In this document: in pieces, positions 23,515-34,260 of the stretch | Numbering within the stretch: position 1 is the first letter of the stretch | Layout of the letters: each line of letters opens with the position of its first letter | The notes under the pieces: model-generated | Told to the model about the DNA's origin: nothing | Database searches by the model: none | The model's input: only the letters and a program-made list of their open reading frames with translations | Program-made: the position numbers and the translations under genes | NCBI GenBank assembly: GCA_026075535.2 | Contig: AP026550.1 | Coordinates: 2,294,001-2,358,000, forward strand | Reading direction: 5' to 3' | From: Tricholoma matsutake | Lineage: Eukaryota; Basidiomycota; Agaricomycetes; Agaricales; Tricholomataceae | DNA length: 64,000 nucleotides

Positions 23515-24712
23515 GACACTGGTGCCTCAGCCTGTTTACAATGGGTAGTGGTATGGTAGTCATGGGGGTAGGCCGGTAGGGCTGCACACCATGCCATATA
23601 CTGATGGTTATGGCACCCACACCATCAGGACCTTGGCCCCTGCCTTGACAGTATGGTGTACAGTATGGATTTATACTGTATTAACTGTCAGAATATGGCT
23701 GTCACAGCTGTTATTAAGGAGTGTCATGGGTATGGGTAACACCGTGAGTATCTGGTCATGGGTATGCATGGGTATGGGTATGGGTTTGGGATTATCATAC
23801 CCATGAAACACTGTACCCATACATGCAGGTATACAGGTTTTACTAATCTCATTTACACCTGTTTTAATGTTCCAAAGAGACTAGAGGGTTGCGTTTGCTC
23901 ATTCTTGTCCAATGCCAACATCTTTGTTGGAAGGGAGGTAGCAAGAGAAGGTCTCATATCTAGGTGAGTTCTCTATCATTTGCTGCGATCTTAGGCTTAA
24001 TTCAATGCAATATACAGTTGCTTCAATGTTGCAAAGAGACAAGAGGGTTGCAGTTGCTTGTTCTTTTTCAATGCCAACATCTTTGTTAGAAGGGGGGTAG
24101 CAAGAAAAGGTCTCATATCTAGGTGAGTTCTCCATCATTTATTATGATCTTAGGCTTAATTACAATGTAATATACAGTCGCTTTAATGTTGCAAAGATAT
24201 GAGAGGGTTGTGGTTGTTCGTTCTTTTTCAATGCCAACCTCTTTGTTAGAAGGGGGGTAGCAGGAGAGGGTCTCATATCTAGGTGAGTTCTCCATCGTTT
24301 TTTGTGATCTTAGGCTTAATTATAATCTAATATACAGTCATTTCAATGTTTCAAAGAGATGAGAGGGTTGCAGTTGCTTGTTATTTTTTGATGCCAACAT
24401 CTTGGTTGGAATGGTGAGAGGGCTCATATTTGGGTAAGTATTCTGTCATTTGTTAGGTTCTAATCTACTTTACAGTTGTTTTGAAGTCCTGAAGAGTAGT
24501 AGAGTACTAGTATATGAGTGTCCCATCCCCCAAACCCTCAGATTTGTGGGGGGTTTGGGTATATGATGTAACATGTAGTAATACTTGTAACATCATAGTA
24601 ATATCTGTAACACCATACCCTTACCCGTGTGGGTATGGTGTTCATGGGTATGGGTATGGGTATGTGAAAATATACCCAAGGGTTACCCCTGGAGTTCACT
24701 AGCTGTTATACA
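23515..24712. mobile_element. GGGTATG-rich element, relative of the hAT-like MITE-2 family
   Basis: The left part (23515-23865) and right part (24590-24712) are built from CCATACCC / GGGTATGG words in both orientations. The right end (GTGGGTATGGTGTTCATGGG, then AAAATATACCCAAGGGTTAC) closely follows the right end of the 44134-44922 element. A tandem exon-like array fills the middle. I could not find an 8-bp target duplication here, so the ends are approximate. Confidence 0.5.
23866..24433 (+). repeat. Tandem array of four exon-intron modules (period about 160 bp)
   Basis: Unit starts are at 23866, 24025, 24185 and 24345. In each unit an exon-like part ends in CTCATATCTAG (or TTTGG) followed by GTGAGT or GTAAGT, and is preceded by an intron-like part ending TATACAG. 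Inferred exons: to 23963, 24018-24122 (105 nt), 24178-24282 (105 nt), 24338-24433 (96 nt). Introns are about 54-55 nt. Spliced in the same phase they encode a repeated peptide of the form CFNVxKRxEGCxCxF, then NANIFV, then GLIS. Units 3 and 4 each have one TGA at the same Arg/Leu position (CGA to TGA would explain it). I do not recognise the peptide. Confidence 0.6.
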
Positions 24713-24890
24713 GTTTATATGGCCTTTCAAATATAATCACTGCCAACAATGAACTCAGATACTTCCCAAAAACAGAAATGCTCACAAACCTAGTTTGATG
24801 CTGACCAAATGATCAATGAAGATGATAATGACAACTTGATGACAATGATAATAATGAGCTCATCAGTAAGTTTCTTTGTTTCACTATTAT

Positions 24891-25319
24891 AGCGCTTTGC
24901 ATAAAGCTTGACAGTTCCTGAAATTTGATAAACATGAGCAAATTTGATGTCGTGGTCATTTTATGGCTTCCACAATGGCTTTCTAGCTTATATTCTGGTG
25001 AAGGAGGTGTAGATAAATGGTCTCAGAGTGTCATTGTCTGCAAATAGTTGACTGTGTATAATTTTATACTTCCAAAATAGATCTCTAGAAGATTCTGGCT
25101 TGCATATGATCAAATATTGTTATTTCTCAGTACAGCACTTCAGAGGACATGTTGAATAGAAATTTACTTGGTAGTAAACTCCTAAGACCATTTATATACA
25201 CTTCCTTCACCAAAATATATGCTAGAAAGCCATTGTGGAAGCCATAAAATGACCGTGACATCAAATTTGCTCATGTTTATCAAATTTCGGCAACTGTCAA
25301 GCTTTATGCAAAGCACTGT
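24891..25319. repeat. Long inverted repeat (foldback) of 138-bp arms
   Basis: The arm at 24891-25028 is the reverse complement of 25181-25319 at roughly 90 percent or better by eye; both carry CATGAGCAAATTTGATGTC and GGCTTCCACAATGGCTTTCT in opposite orientation. The spacer is about 150 bp. A transcript across it would form a long hairpin. It may be a foldback transposon or an inverted duplication. Confidence 0.8.
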
Positions 25320-25434
25320 AAGTACTGAGTATAGTTTCCAAGCTGAGCAAGGCCCAATGATGACAAAAGCAACAGCCCAACCTCTGGACATACACTGCAG
25401 CAGCGGTACCACAGCCATGCTAGAATGAGGTAAG

Positions 25435-26054
25435 TGTTAAAGGTGAAGCCTCAACCACTCGATCTAGCTGGTGTTGTTCCATGAGGTACTTCCTCAGTGG
25501 GTTGTTTGGCACTAATCTTACTTGGGGCTTCTGACATAAGATTAATAGTGCACTCTAGCAGGGCTTCTGTGTAGAGTTATTTGGGTTCACATACTAAGGG
25601 GCTTCCTTAGTAGTTTTGAGTAAGTTTGCAAGTTTGCAAGTTAGAGCTGTAGATTGCCTAGATCTAAACTAAGGAAGGACATTGCTACTGCCTGTCACTG
25701 TACTTATATTAAGTAGAATGTCCTTATTGTCCAATTGGAACATGAGATGGTTATCAGGTAATAATAGAAGAACAATAGGAAGATAAGCCTCATGCCTAGC
25801 ATGAGGCATCCGATGTCAAGGAGTGCTGCAGTGCAGCATGTCAGGGATGCCTTCTGTCTGAAGGTGATCACAATGTCTGGGTGTTGTCAAATCAGTTGTC
25901 AAGGGTGTCTTCTGTCTGAAGGGGATCGAGGGCATGTTGTCAACATGTGTCAAGGGTGCCTCCTGTCTGGAGGGGTTGTCAAGTCAGAGGGTGAGTTGCA
26001 GGGTTGTGTGGGGTCATAGTGTGGGTGTTACAATGAGAAGGGAAAATTGTAACA
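25435..26054 (-). repeat. LTR-C (probable 3' LTR of a minus-oriented gypsy)
   Basis: On the minus strand it begins TGTTACAATTTTCCC and ends CCTTTAACA, i.e. TG...CA. Just inside its element-facing edge (26055 on) the minus strand reads AACAGGGGGGCAA, a good polypurine tract. The first 240 bp (plus sense) match 38095-38335. Imperfect internal repeats of TGTCAAGGGTGCC / TTCTGTCTGAAGG type lie at 25815-25990. Confidence 0.6.
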
Positions 26055-26067
26055 TTGCCCCCCTGTT
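26055..26067 (-). other. Polypurine tract next to LTR-C
   Basis: Minus-strand AACAGGGGGGCAA directly abuts the LTR-C start TGTTACAA. Gypsy-1 has the same arrangement at its 3' LTR (41284-41295), which supports the call. Confidence 0.55.
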
Positions 26068-26691
26068 AAGTCCAAAAATTCCAAACTTTGACCAAAATTT
26101 CCACTCTACCTCCTCTTTGTTCATAAAAGGGCATGGTCTGAAAATGCTGTCTGGTGTTGGTTGTGATGTTTGGTGGATGAAGGGTCAGTGTCAGAATTTG
26201 GATCAGGGGTTGATTTTTCTGGTGTGTGCTGCCCCTGGCAGTGGCATCAGGGGATCTGTGGTGTCATATGTCTTGTGTGGGAGGTTGCAGGATCATGGAG
26301 TGTCAAGGGTAGTTTAAGGTCATTGTGGACCCATCATAGTTTAATGTCATTACAGATGCCCTGTAGTTTAACATCTTTGTGGATGATCAGTAGTTTATTG
26401 TCTTTGCAGACAATCTGTTTGATGCCTAGTTGCCCTTGGTGGTCTGGGGCATCAGGCTGTGGGGGTGTCAACCAGAACACAGTAGTGTCCCTAGTTCTCC
26501 ATGTTGTCTGAATAAGAGCTGTTTTGCCAGCTTGAATCTGCTTTCTTCATTGTGGTTAGTGTTCTACAGCACTTTTTGCATGTATATGGAAAACTGGAAA
26601 ATAAAAAAACTTGTGTGGTCATGTTAGGTGGAAATTTGGACTTTACAGTTGTTGCTCAATTCGACACTACATACATTTGACAGTGCCTGCC
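26068..26691. other. No gene recognised
   Basis: Short open frames only (longest about 113 codons at 26170-26511) without motifs. It contains TTTAATGTC / GTAGTTTA-type short repeats at 26310-26410. Confidence 0.4.
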
Positions 26692-28315
26692 ATGTCCTCT
26701 CCACCCCCTTCAGATGTTGCACCTGCAGTCCACTCTGCTTTGATAAATGCTAAGCTTGTTGTCACTGAAACTGTCACTGCTAACAAGAAGAACAAGAAGG
26801 CCTCGACCAAAAAGCTCACAAAGAACAAGCAATTTACACACAAGTTTGAGCTCTTGGAGGTGAACTATGTTGAGCTTTTGAACACATTCTTGAAGATACA
26901 TCATATACAAAAATACCAAGCTACTGGAAACCATATTTTCACTTTCAAGATCCAGGTCCCTCCTGTGAAGTATGGAAGATGGGTAGGTCATACATCTGTG
27001 TGCTCGCACTGATTGGTATTGTTTAGAGTTGGTGAAGCCTGTGACATTGAGGACTATGACAAATACAAAGATGTTGTAAAAGGTATACTGGAGACAAAAC
27101 CCAAAAAACCCCTCAATCTCACCATTGAGCTCACACAGATTCACAAGTATGGCCAGGTAAATTGTGTTGTTTTCTCCTTACAAAATGCTGCTCAATCATC
27201 ATGGTCTAGAAAAAGTCTCAAGGCAGGGAGAGTCCAGAGAGTAGTGAGAATGAGGATGATGATGATGATGTGGTATGTGATACCCTTTAGCTGAGAATAT
27301 CACAACACTGACTATATGCATGCATCATCTCAGGAGAATGGCCTCTCAAAGGTGGATCTTGAGCTTGCCCGATGCTGCAGACTCCTTGAGGTCAACTATG
27401 AAAATGATCACAATGGTGGCTATACATACATTGATAAGACACCTGGTGGTATGGGTGATTCATTTCCCTTGACACTTTTCATGATGAAGGAATGGGCAAG
27501 GGCTATCATGCATGCTTTATTCCTACTCTTTTGAATACAGTTAACCAGCCCTCAGTATGATGGCATAGCAACAGCCATGCATCCACAGGCAACATCAACC
27601 TTTGATCCCATCAATTGTTGTGCTACTCTCCCATGCTCCCATTCAATGTCAACGTCAACATTGAACACTTTGTTTACTCAGTCATCTGATCTCACCCATG
27701 TGGCCTCAATTGTCCAGGGTCTTGTTGTGATGGTTCAACCAGCTCCTCACCCAGCATCTTCAACCCCAAATAACAGATCTGATGTGCCCTCTGCTACTCC
27801 TAGCCCTCCTCAGAATACTCCCTTAAAGCTTTTTCACTTCCTTGAATATGCTGAAGAGAGTCTCGGTGTTCGCAATGCTACAGTTTATGAAGAGAGCTTC
27901 TGAAACCGAGGTTATGGACCTGATATTCTCCATCTTGTCGACAGTGCAACTTTACATGGTGTCAGTTTATCTGAGGGTGATGTTATCCATCTCAAGCAGA
28001 ATTCACTACACTGGTGGAACCTTGAATTAGAATCTAAGAAGTGCAAACAGCCTGATGAAGATTGCGGCAGGTCAGCACCACCTCCCACACCATCCACACC
28101 TCCAAATGTCAAGGTGCAGTTCAAGAAGAGGTCTCACAATGATGGTGGTAGTGTGAGACTATATGGTCCATGAATCACTCCAGGCAGGTAGCATCTGGGA
28201 CAAGACTTTGACTGGCTCTACCTTTGTGAAGCTCATGGGCAATTTGTTCCTTTGCCAGATGGTTATATTCCTGTTCTTGATGGCATTCCTGATGACTCTG
28301 ATGATGACTTTTAGT
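26692..28315 (+). pseudogene. Agaricomycete transposon-region hypothetical protein, decayed
   Basis: Consecutive plus frames give one protein of a type I recall as multi-copy in mushroom genomes: MSSPPPSDVAPAVHSALINA, a Lys-rich patch, VEACDIEDYDKYKDVVKG-like text (27030-27090), IELTQIHKYGQ, an acidic run, GLSKVDLELARCCRLLEVNY, GGYTYIDKTPGGMGDSFPLT, then LFHFLEYAEESLGVRNATVY, RGYGPDILHLVDSATLHGVS and EGDVIHLKQNSLHWWNLELE. The last block resembles a small SAM-like module. At least two introns are needed (near 26985-27025 and 27155-27330), and a TGA interrupts at 27901. The function is unknown. A Tc1/mariner element follows directly. Confidence 0.5.
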
Positions 28316-28667
28316 AAATCTTTCTCCGTATTCATCTTCCATGTTTTCATCTCTGCATTTGCATCCCCTGTTCATCAGAATCATCACTAGCATTACATCC
28401 AAATTGTTGTACTTATAGTCTCATGAATGTGATTATGTTATACTACATATCCTGATGCCCAAAAGAAACCCCAAGCCTTCTCTTCTGTAATATTCTGACA
28501 TGCACAATCTATCACAGAAAAAGAGAAGTCCTGCCAGTGGCAACAAAGAAAGGCCTTGATGGATGAGAATGCTTGCTCAATTGGATTGAGATCAGGTGAG
28601 TATGGTGGGAGGAAGATAAGCTTGCACTCTGATAGAGAGGTCAATATGGTCAAGAATAGATTGCAAC

Positions 28668-29477
28668 TAGTGTTTAAGGGTCCAGTCCAGTTCAGTGTTT
28701 TGACCCAAAAACGTAAAGACTGCAACCTAAACCAGTCCAGGACTGACCCAGATACTGCTAGAACCGAACTAGACCACCTAGGACTGGTCCTTTCCAGTTA
28801 AAAGACCAAAAAAGACCAGTTAAGACTGGTTCAGACCGAAGTTTTGTCATAAAATTTGTCATATTAATATAACCCATATGTATCTTAGCAAATATTACCT
28901 GGACCTTATAACCACTGGACAGATGGATAGACATTGTAATTCCCCATCATTCAGTCTAACTTTTAAGACATTTTATCAAGATTTGACTTGGCTATGATCA
29001 ATATAAAAATACATCCACTGAATGACTTGTGCTGAACACCAAGAAATGTAATGTGACAACCATAAATTATGTGATGCATAGCATGCATTGACAAATGGTG
29101 GGAGTATTATTATACATGTTAGTCCTATGATCATTAATAGAATCAAGCAAATGATCAACATATGAGTAAGATGAAATGAAAATCAATCTGATACAACAAA
29201 ATACTCATACACAAATAGATTTGGTTATATCTTGCTCAATTCTTAACCATTTTTTATGAACCAGAGGTTGAATTTGCCGGATTTCATGTAGGAACATGGT
29301 CCAATATATGTTTCCACAATAAAACTGGTCCTAACCAGTTTAGACTGGTTTTCTTCGGTTTTACAACATTTTTCAAAGTGGAAAGACTGCTAACTGAACT
29401 GCAAAAGACTGGTCCAGTCTTTTCCGGTCCAATTTCAGTCTTTTTTTCGGTCCTATGGACTGGACCCTTCAACACTA
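28668..29477. mobile_element. hAT-like MITE-1, copy A (810 bp)
   Basis: Termini TAGTGTTTAAGGGTCCAGTC and, in reverse complement, TAGTGTTGAAGGGTCCAGTC fit the YARNG hAT end rule. A perfect 8-bp target duplication ATTGCAAC flanks it (28660-28667 and 29478-29485). Removing the element and one duplication restores a continuous Tc1/mariner region. There is no transposase inside, so it is non-autonomous. Subterminal repeats of ACTGGTC / CCAGTTT occur on both sides. Confidence 0.9.
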
Positions 29478-29768
29478 ATTGCAACCTACTTACAGGCTTC
29501 ATCTTCTACAAGAGCACAAACTTCTTCAGAGTGGTGGATGCTACAATTGTCAAGGATGAGAACACTGCAAGGACCAGGATATGGATTAGTTAGAGGAATA
29601 TAGAGAAAAGACATTGATAAGTGACCATTCAAAGTACCACCCCAACTCATGACTAATTTGCACAGGAATTGTAAAAAGTGCTCAGATGTCACTGATCCTG
29701 GGATAATGTTGTATGTAATGATTCCATCAAGAGTGAGGATGGGAAGAATGGAATAATGTTTACCACAG

Positions 29769-31260
29769 TGATGATGCTCAACCCAGAAACCCAAACAAAA
29801 CCCACTAAATGGCTTCAGATGGTATAACACAAGTTAGAGGAAGGATGCAAGGCCCTCTAGATGTCACCTGTCAGACTGACCATCAAATAGTCATAAAACG
29901 ACTGCTTGTCAAAGCAGTTCAAAGCTAAAAGAATGTGTTTCATGGAATTTTGGAGAATTTTATGGCTAGATCAATGAATTCAGAGTGTGCAAATATGTTC
30001 AGACTCAAGATTGGGGGACTAGACAAGTAGTAGAAGTGAAGCAAAGGCAAATCAAGGGAAATGAGAGCGAAAATAGCATAATGCGAGGATTTTCGAGGAG
30101 TTGTGATATTTTTTGAGACATTGTAATATTTTTCAAGATGTCACAATATTTTTCAGGATTGTGAAATAGACTGCGAAGATATTGGTGAGTGATGGAAAGG
30201 TTGATAAATGATGTGAGAGGTGAGCGACAATGAATATGAGAGGATGACAATAATATTGAGAGGCAAAATGAGGATGAATGAGTTTTGATGAAATCCAATG
30301 AATTTTCAGACTATTTCATGGCTAGATCAATGAATTCAGAGTGTACAAATATGTTCGGATGCAAGATCAGGGGACTAGACGAGTAATAGAAGCAAAGCAA
30401 AGGCGAATTGAGGGAAACGGGAGCGAGAATAGTGTAATGCGAGGATTTTTGAGGATTTTTGAAGAAGTTTAGCATAAAACACCAAACTTCAGACTGAATA
30501 AGACTAAACTGAACTCTCAAATCACTGCAATCTGGGAGGAAGATGATGACTTTCTTGTTTTTCTTTGTATCTAGTACATCTTTTTATATAAAATAAAGAA
30601 ACCGCCTAAAAAGGCTAGAGAACATGAGGCAAACATGTGGAAAACTCGAGGCAAAAGACAATAGAAGTATATCAGAACAATAAAGTGAGACTAGAAAGGG
30701 TGAACATAACACATGATGAAGAAATAATAAGAAAGAATAGCTAAAAGCAGACTGTCCTTGTTATAAATTGCATAAAACATTGGAAACTGCTTTGAGCAGA
30801 TTGTATGCATGCACATGCAGTCAAAATGTGTTCAATATACTTGAGATAGTGTCCCATGTGTCCAGCATGTGTCTGAAGATTGTTCAAATAGGAAATACTG
30901 TGTCCAAAGATGTTTTTGAGGTTCGAGGTTTTTTGAAGATTTTCAAAGATTCTTCAGACTTCGTTTGTGGCCTGAAATCAGTGCGATATTGCTTGAGACT
31001 GGTTTGGAACTCATTGACAATGTTTCAAGTGTATATTCTGAGCTGTCTGAAGGTTGGGGGAATTGTATTATGGTGGCCAAAGGCATGCAAAGAATTTTGA
31101 ACCATTTTTGTGACTTTGTAGAGTTTTGTAGAGGTTTGCAGAACTTCGGAGGGGTTTGTATGGGTTTGTAGAGATTTGTAGAGGTCTGTAGAACTTCATA
31201 GAGCTTCGACAATGATTGTAGATGTGTTTTCTGAGCTTGAACGACAAGGTGGACCTATCA
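29769..31260 (-). repeat. LTR-A family copy 2 (solo LTR, internally duplicated)
   Basis: On the minus strand it runs from TGATAGGTCCACC (31260) to GGTTGAGCATCATCA (29769), the same ends as copy 3. It interrupts the Tc1/mariner frame between QFFVH and GKHYSILP. A block of about 140 bp (29961-30100) is repeated at 30316-30455 (GGCTAGATCAATGAATTCAG in both). Unlike copy 3 I see no matching short target duplication, so recombination or later change at the ends is possible. Confidence 0.75.
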
Positions 31261-31894
31261 ATGGACAAAAAACTGCCTCTGGACACATCTCTTCCCTAAA
31301 AGTGCCCACCCCTTCGACTGCTGAGATGACCTTCGATTTCTCACAGCTTTGTCAATGAACATCATCATTTGTGGATCTGGGACTTCATCAGCTATGTGAT
31401 TCATAAATACTGACCGAATGAGATCATCCTGCTCCAGCGCGCAGGCTGATACCACTTTTCGTGTGAGGTCAAGGTGTTGAAGTGTTCTGCAGAGTGTCAG
31501 CACTGAGATATGGACCCCCCGATGTTGATATAGCTCATCTTGGATCTCATCTAAATATTGTATGCCTTTGGTTAAGTAGGGAGGAAATAAACTTGATATC
31601 TGTGGAATCAAGCAAGTCGTGTCTGCCTGTTTCATGATGAACGTGAGGATTGTATGCAACACTGTGAGTTCTGAAGTATGAGAGAGATGAATAGACAAGT
31701 GATTTTTTGATTCCAAGGATCCTGCAGATCTCCTTTACTGTGAAATCTTGTTCACAAAACAGGGCAGGAATGTGTACTTTCAAGTCTTTCGAGATATGGC
31801 AACAAGGCATGATCAATCATCACATCTATGTAACACAACCACACAATGTTATACAAATATTTTTATTTTCTGGTTTTCCATATACATGTGAAAA

Positions 31895-32068
31895 GCACTG
31901 TAAGGTCCGGTTCAGTCCAGTTTTTTGCCCCCAAAAGGGGCAACCATGGACTGCAACCAGTCCAAACAGTCACCCAATTTGGATGGACCACAACCAAACT
32001 GATTAGGACCAGTCCTAATCGGTCTGGTTGCCCTCAAAAAACTGGTTGCCACCAGTTTTTCCAGCACT
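31895..32068. mobile_element. hAT-like MITE-1, 5' fragment
   Basis: GCACTGTAAGGTCCGGTTCA followed by CCAGTTTTTTGCCCCCAAAA and GGACCAGTCCTAATCGGTC follows the 5' part of the MITE-1 copy at 36856-37693. The end sequence is degraded and no target duplication is seen. Confidence 0.55.
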
Positions 32069-33164
32069 TTTCAATATGTAATTTAATCTATATATTAAAT
32101 ACAACTATATACATTCACCCTGTGAGCAGGCACTCACAGCAGTGAGGGGTTATTCAGATTAAAAAAAGAAAGACAATAAGACAAAAAGTAAGGAGAAACG
32201 ACCTCGCACTCATGTTGGTGGGGTCATACTGTAATCATTCCCCACATTCATCATTCTTCTGCATTCACAAATATTGTTGTTGTTGTCCTGCATTTGTGTT
32301 GATGTTGATGTTGTTGTTGTTGTCCCATGTTTGTTGTCCCATGTTTGTTGTCCTGCATTCATCATCCTGTGTTTGTTGTTGTTGTCCTGCCATTGTTGTC
32401 CCCCCCATTCTTCCTCGTCATTCCCATCATGCCTGCTGTCTGATACCCCTGTTCCATCATTGTCAGCACCACCATTTTCCCCTATGAGCAGTGGCTCATA
32501 GGTGGGGTGGTGGTTCTGTGATGTGGTGTTGCATTGGCACTGGTGCTGGTGGTGGTGCCATTGTTGTCGGCGGCCACTTTCATTGGTGTTGCCAGTTGTC
32601 GTCAGGTGCAGTTGTTGTTGCGTCAGCCAGAAACAAAACCCATTCCCACCCTGCAAGCAGAGGCTTGCAGTGGTGGCATGGGTGTACTTGGAAGGGAGAA
32701 TGGTAATGGTAAGATACTAAAAAAGAAATCAAATGAGTTAGTAGAAGAAAAGAAAAGAACAAACATACAAACATACCTGTGGGCCCAAATGATGCCAGTC
32801 CATCATTTGGGCCCTTGTGTGTCCTTTCTGTTGTGGTGCAGGGTTTTTGAGGTTGGTGCTGTGGGTGTTGTGGGTGGGTGGAGAGAGAGTGGTGGTGGAA
32901 GCAGCATCATGGTTCATTGGTGGTCATGGGAATTAATTGGCAAGTGGTGCCACTTTCTTTTTTTGGGGTGCAAGCATGACCAAATGGTCTGTGTGCAGCC
33001 ATGGGGTATATAAGCACTCATTTCTTTGAATGCTTTTTCCCCTGGGCTTGTCCCATTGTCCATTCCTTGACATATTATCTAGTATAAATAGTAAATACTA
33101 TTAATTTAGTACATATTAGTTGTATTTTTGTTGTAAAGTTTATATGAGTATATAATACTGTAAG
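32069..33164. other. Low-complexity insertion with GGGCCCAAATGAT hairpin
   Basis: Separates the two MITE-1 fragments. It holds TTG/TTGTTG-rich DNA at 32270-32400, TGGTGG-rich DNA at 32520-32670 and a perfect palindrome with 13-nt arms (GGGCCCAAATGAT, 32781-32814). TATATAAG near 33006 resembles a TATA box. The frames found here are low-complexity shadows. The GAGCAGTGGCTCATAGG and palindrome words recur at 44.5 and 59.9 kb, so this is probably another internal piece of the MITE-2 type. Confidence 0.45.
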
Positions 33165-33422
33165 AAGACTGGTTGCAATTGGTTGCAACCAGTTTTCAAA
33201 CAGTTTTCAAATATTTTTAAAATATTTTTAAAATGAGGCAACCAGCAACCGGAATGACTCCAAATATGGGCAACCACAACTGAAAAAAAGACTGGACCAA
33301 GGTTCGGTCCAGTTTGGTCCTATGGTTATTTTTGGTCCTATAGACTGGACCTTGAAACACTAGTTGAGTCCAGTTCAGTTTCAGTCTTTTTCCAGTTCAT
33401 AGGACTGGACCTTTAAACACTA
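33165..33422. mobile_element. hAT-like MITE-1, nested 3' ends
   Basis: Two MITE-1 right ends follow each other: GACTGGACCTTGAAACACTA ending at 33362, and GACTGGACCTTTAAACACTA ending at 33422. Either one copy jumped into the end of another or a local duplication occurred. Confidence 0.6.
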
Positions 33423-34260
33423 CCAATGACTGGTTCACCTTGTATATACACAATCAATGTTGAGTCATCCCTGAGTGTGTGCTGTTTGGAGGTCTTTTCC
33501 ATTTCTTGTATTTCCATGCCTGTGTTAGCCAGCAGTTCCTCATTGGGTACCTCCTTGATCTTTACTTGAGGGGGCATCTCCCTGGGCATGGGTACTTCAG
33601 CATTGGTGGTTCAGTAGTCCAGGGTTCTGTTGTCGCTGGTAGGGGTAACCCTTTGATGAGTGCTCTTTGTTCCATTGCATGGTGCTATTTTCAAGTTTCC
33701 TTTGCCAGGGCTGACCTCTCTTATTGAGGTCAGCAATTCTTTTATTTTTTGTAATATGCATTGTGTCTTGTCACATTTGTCGAGTTTGTCCTTGTCTAGT
33801 TATTTTTTCTGCTGGTTCTCTCATGTTTTGGTGACTGTGCACTGTGCTAATTTGAAGTTCCTGTTTTCCTTAGGGGCACCTCTGTTATTTGTTTTCACAA
33901 TGGCTTTCTGGGCCTCATCATGTTCCTTTGCTTTCCTCTTGGAAAGCTTCTCTCTGGTTTTTGCCATGATTAGTTGTGCTCAGGCAAGGGCTTTGGCTTT
34001 CTCATCAGAAAGTCTTTCTCATGTCTTGGCTACGGTCTTTTGGATTCACACCATTTCATTTTTGTTTCCTCCCTCATTGACATTTACTCTGTGGAGGTTC
34101 AAGGTATTCAGAAAGCCTTCTTGTCTTCTCCAGGATTTGTCAGATCCAGGTAAGACATTCTTTGTTTCAGAACTCAAAAGTCCCTTTCTTCCAATCGATG
34201 ATTGGGTTGATCTCCTGCAGCTATGGCAGGCCCAGGATCACTGATTCCTTACCTAGTCCA

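Larger units (their letters stand above)
28438..31816 (-). pseudogene. Tc1/mariner-type transposase split by two insertions
   Basis: Three minus-strand pieces make one transposase. 31816-31261 begins CCHISKDLKVHIPALFCEQD and has an HTH (FTVKEICRILGIKKSLVYSS). 29768-29486 carries KHYSILPILTLDGIITYNII (first catalytic D) and SVLILDNCSIHHSEEV (second D). 28659-28438 carries CKLIFLPPYSPDLNPIEQAF (third D) and SSIKAFLCCHWQDF. Between the pieces lie an LTR-A copy (29769-31260) and a hAT-like MITE (28668-29477). A short intron near 29485 straddles the second break. The DDD residues are present but the gene cannot work as it stands. Confidence 0.85.

Noticed and set aside
23700..23830. GGGTATGG repeats as an internal telomere tract
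   Set aside because: The words are irregular, in both orientations, and recur at the ends of MITE-2 relatives at 44 kb; they are not a clean head-to-tail telomere repeat.
23866..24433. CRISPR array
   Set aside because: The 160-bp period, near-identical whole units and splice signals do not fit repeats with unique spacers, and the genome is eukaryotic.
26710..27144. 144-codon minus-strand frame
   Set aside because: It is the antisense of the plus-strand hypothetical gene 26692-28315, which has recognisable family text.
32534..33013. 159-codon plus-strand frame
   Set aside because: Val/Cys/Gly-rich translation of TGG/TTG low-complexity DNA within a transposon remnant.
33660..34244. 194-codon plus-strand frame
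   Set aside because: It is antisense to the gypsy-2 protease and linker (GKESVILGLPWLQEINP on the minus strand).
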